Source: Bacillus sp. Marseille-P3661
GTDB taxonomy: Bacteria > Bacillota > Bacilli > Bacillales > Bacillaceae_J
Direction of reading: 5' to 3'
Assembly: GCF_900240995.1 (NCBI RefSeq)
Contig: NZ_LT965953.1
Coordinates: forward strand, 2,238,557 to 2,302,556
Length of the DNA: 64,000 nt
Notes under the pieces: generated by a model
Databases searched by the model: none
What the model was told of the DNA's origin: nothing
The model's input: only the letters and a program-made list of their open reading frames with translations
Program-made: the position numbers and the translations under genes
In this document: positions 61,734-64,000 of the stretch, piece after piece
Layout of the letters: the number at the start of each line of letters is the position of its first letter
How positions within the stretch are numbered: the stretch's first letter is position 1

Positions 61734-62711
61734 ATGAAAAAGTTTAAGAGAATCCTGAAAAACATAGTTATATTTTTAGTTCTTTTGATTGCTTTCATGT
61801 ATGCAAATAACAGTTCACTCTTTTCAAGAAAAGATATTAATCCGCCTATATTGTTAGCACATAGAGGAATGGCTCAAACCTTTCATATGGAAGGGATCCA
61901 AAATGATACCTGTACCGCTGAAAGAATTTATGAACCCGAACATCCATACTTAGAAAATACAATTCCTTCAATAGAAGCTGCTTTTAAAGCAGGCGCAGAT
62001 ATTGTTGAATTTGATGTACACCCTACAAAAGATGGTCAATTTGCTGTATTTCATGATTGGACACTTGAATGTAGAACAAACGGTAATGGTGTTACACGTG
62101 AACATACAATGGAAGAGTTAAAACAATTAGATGTAGGCTATGGTTATACAGCTAACGGAGGTAATACTTATCCTTTCCGTGGCCAAGGAATCGGAATGAT
62201 GCCTACACTTGATGAAGTATTAACACAATTTCAAAAGCAAGCTTTTTTAATACATATTAAAAGCGACGACCCTAATGAAGGAAAACAACTAGCTCAGTAT
62301 CTCTCCCGCTTAGATGAAGCCCAATTAAGCCAATTATCGGTCTATGGAGGGGATGCACCAATTGCCGTATTAAAGCAGCATCTACCATCCCTTCGAGTCA
62401 TGTCATTAGAAACTATGAAGAGTTGTTTACTCCCTTATTTGGCTGTCGGTTGGACGGGATATGTTCCTAATTCTTGTCAAAATACACAATTGCATATACC
62501 AGAGAAATACGCACCATTAATGTGGGGGTATCCTAATAAGTTCGTAACTCGGATGAAAAATTCAAATACACGTGTGATCCTTGTAGCTGGTGATGGTGGT
62601 TGGTCTGAAGGTTTTGATAATGAACAAGATTTAGAAAGGCTGCCTTTAGATTATACAGGTGGCATATGGACCAATCGAATTGACATTATAGCCCCTTTAA
62701 TAAGTCATTAA
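61734..62711 (+). CDS. Glycerophosphodiester phosphodiesterase family protein
   Basis: A 325-residue protein with an N-terminal membrane segment (about 10-25), catalytic part outside. 'LLAHRGMAQTFHMEG' (His), 'ADIVEFDVHPTKDGQFAVFH' (Glu, Asp, then His) are GDPD active-site motifs. It would split glycerophosphodiesters to glycerol 3-phosphate and an alcohol, or act on teichoic acid. The insert after 'HRGMAQTFHMEG' is longer than in standard GlpQ. The ATG at 61734 follows AAGGAGGG; an upstream in-frame extension is not used. Confidence 0.88.
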   Translation: MKKFKRILKNIVIFLVLLIAFMYANNSSLFSRKDINPPILLAHRGMAQTFHMEGIQNDTCTAERIYEPEHPYLENTIPSIEAAFKAGADIVEFDVHPTKDGQFAVFHDWTLECRTNGNGVTREHTMEELKQLDVGYGYTANGGNTYPFRGQGIGMMPTLDEVLTQFQKQAFLIHIKSDDPNEGKQLAQYLSRLDEAQLSQLSVYGGDAPIAVLKQHLPSLRVMSLETMKSCLLPYLAVGWTGYVPNSCQNTQLHIPEKYAPLMWGYPNKFVTRMKNSNTRVILVAGDGGWSEGFDNEQDLERLPLDYTGGIWTNRIDIIAPLISH

Positions 62712-62718
62712 CCCTTTC

Positions 62719-62748
62719 GGTGCTGCGCTTTAGCAAGCACCTTTTTTG
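62719..62748 (+). terminator. Terminator of the GDPD gene
   Basis: GGTGCTGC / GCAAGCACC-type stem followed by TTTTTT. Confidence 0.75.
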
Positions 62749-62858
62749 TAAGACATGCAGGACATCAATATTTAAAGTTACACCCGCATATACTGCCTAG
62801 TTGAAATTTATATAGACCTTTGTTTTCAACAAGTTGTTAACTTCAAATTTTTTTGCTA

Positions 62859-63104
62859 TTAATTTTTTTGTATTCGCCAAAGTCTGTAACAATCTATACA
62901 TTGGCTTACCTTTGGGAACAAAATCGAAAACGGTGATACCGCAACTAGTGCAAGAGCAATATAAAAGAAAATCGGCAAAAACAAGCCAATTACAATAAAA
63001 CAACCGCCACTTGAAAGAAGAAACAAAAACCAATATAACTTCCCAAGCGTTCTAACCTTGTTGCTATTACACTTTGGACAAACTCCTGACTCCTTATTAT
63101 TCAT
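62859..63104 (-). CDS. Small zinc-ribbon membrane protein, unknown
   Basis: An 81-residue protein. 'GVCPKCNSNKVRTLG' and 'VSQCIDCYRLWRIQKN' give two CxxC pairs that can hold a zinc. Between them are one or two membrane segments ('FLFLLSSGGCFIVIGLFLPI', 'FFYIALALVAVSPFSILFPK'). The upstream GGGGAATTC is a weak ribosome site. Function unknown. Confidence 0.6.
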   Translation of the reverse strand: MNNKESGVCPKCNSNKVRTLGKLYWFLFLLSSGGCFIVIGLFLPIFFYIALALVAVSPFSILFPKVSQCIDCYRLWRIQKN

Positions 63105-63423
63105 ATGAATTCCCCTAATTCAAAGAAAATTATATATTTTTACATGGTGAAATCACAACATTATTAGAACAATTTGTTTAAAAGTATAAATGATGTACTT
63201 AAATAATGAAAGGAAAACACATAAGTACCGATTTAATTAACCAATTATTTGGTATATACCCTCATATGTAAAAAGGGAAAATAGAACAATTACGTGGAAA
63301 AAACATATCTTAAAGCGCGTTTGTATGCGATATATCACAGAAAACAATCTTAACACCTTGTATAATTAATTATGAATGATTTGTGAACACAAATAGCTCA
63401 ATAATTATACGAGGAGTGATCTA
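63105..63423. other. Intergenic region, nothing recognised
   Basis: 319 A/T-rich bases between divergent genes. Only promoters are expected; a good ACGAGGAGTG ribosome site ends the region. Confidence 0.4.
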
Positions 63424-64000
63424 ATGGATTACGAATTGGAAAGGCTTCTTGTTAATGCATTATTTATTTTGTTACCCATCTTTATTTTCCAAATGTTTTG
63501 GTTTGACAAGGATAAGGTAAAATCAGGTTTGAATAAGCCAGCATTTGCAATATTATTATCTTTATCTATCATTTTGTGTATGAGTTTCCCAATTGAGTTT
63601 TTCCCAGGTTTCATGTTTGATTTACGACAAGTCCCCTTCATAATTGGTGCTTTGTATGGTGGGTATTATTTTGGTGCCTGGTTTTTTATTACGATATTAA
63701 CTTATCGTTTCATGGTAGGAGGAGAAGGGGTTTATGTAAATTTTTTAGTAATCCTATTAATTGCAACATGCGTACCATTCATATCTAAATTTTATATGAA
63801 ATTAAAGCTTGATAGTAAGGTTCTATACTCTATTGCTATTGCGGAAATTTGTGCGTTATTAACGATTTCCTTAGCTCACTTTTTTTCAAAAACACCATTT
63901 GAATATTCAACTATTTCGATGAATTATTTTATCATTCAAGGATTATCGATGTGGGTCATCGTATATTTAGTGGAAACAATGAGGAACAATTACCTTATGC
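63424..64000 (+). CDS. 5TM-LYT-type membrane sensor protein, N-terminal part (cut by window edge)
   Basis: The gene begins at ATG 63424 behind GAGGAGTG and stays open to the window edge (192 residues). There are six membrane segments; 'CMSFPIEFFPGFMFDLRQVP' followed by 'FIIGALYGGYYFGAWFF' and 'GGEGVYVNFLVILLI' match the 5TM sensor domain of LytS/KinB-type proteins. The output domain (histidine kinase or GGDEF) lies outside the window. Confidence 0.8.
   Translation, partial: MDYELERLLVNALFILLPIFIFQMFWFDKDKVKSGLNKPAFAILLSLSIILCMSFPIEFFPGFMFDLRQVPFIIGALYGGYYFGAWFFITILTYRFMVGGEGVYVNFLVILLIATCVPFISKFYMKLKLDSKVLYSIAIAEICALLTISLAHFFSKTPFEYSTISMNYFIIQGLSMWVIVYLVETMRNNYLM

Overview
The window is from a low-GC, endospore-forming member of the Bacillaceae. 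Four small acid-soluble spore protein genes (tlp, sspN, sspO, sspP) surround aconitase. parE/parC, plsY, a CoA-binding protein, YneP/YneQ/YneR-type genes and a CotM/CotP-like small heat-shock protein form a rearranged version of the region that holds these genes together in Bacillus subtilis. Ribosome binding sites are strong AGGAGG types, TTG and GTG starts are common, and Rho-independent terminators are frequent.

Region 1 (1-10.5 kb, all minus strand) is a sugar-acid catabolic island: aldehyde dehydrogenase (cut by the window edge), a two-subunit UxaA/SuyAB-type lyase, an FAA-hydrolase-family dehydratase, an IclR regulator, a TIM-barrel protein, a YjhG/YagF-type aldonate dehydratase, a TRAP solute-binding lipoprotein without its permease, a YagE/YjhH-type aldolase and a 2-hydroxyacid dehydrogenase. 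A shared palindromic motif occurs five times, in front of each transcription unit, and is probably the IclR operator. Region 2 (10.7-30 kb) is mostly housekeeping: a SAM-I riboswitch in front of an alpha/beta hydrolase, a polysaccharide deacetylase with an in-frame TGA, an exonuclease, a PanE-like reductase, a Cof phosphatase, parC/parE, a membrane-anchored GH18 protein, plsY, a frameshifted GH26 glycosidase gene and an anchored FAD oxidoreductase.

Region 3 (30-42.8 kb) is accessory. It holds an unusual Hfq-like protein, a four-PAS diguanylate cyclase, an IS110-family element with a structured non-coding RNA candidate on its left side, a 1030-residue c-di-GMP phosphodiesterase/histidine kinase fusion, a patch of decayed genes and a CapA-like protein. 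Region 4 (42.8-45.3 kb) is a zinc operon (yidD, znuC, znuB, zur) behind a Zur box. Region 5 (45.3-53.4 kb) is the spore/aconitase block, including a thioredoxin domain fused to a membrane domain.

Region 6 (53.4-61 kb) is a selenocysteine locus inserted into the spore block: selA, a SelW-like CxxU selenoprotein, a selenocysteine-containing SelD, a selenium-linked LysR regulator, a glycosyltransferase and selB. Both selenoprotein genes have an in-frame TGA followed by a six-base-pair hairpin with the same GTT loop, good candidates for SECIS elements. The glycosyltransferase starts four bases after selB and is the best candidate for an undescribed function, perhaps making a selenosugar from selenophosphate. 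selC (tRNA-Sec) was not found here. The window ends with a GDPD lipid hydrolase, small unknown proteins and the start of a 5TM sensor protein.
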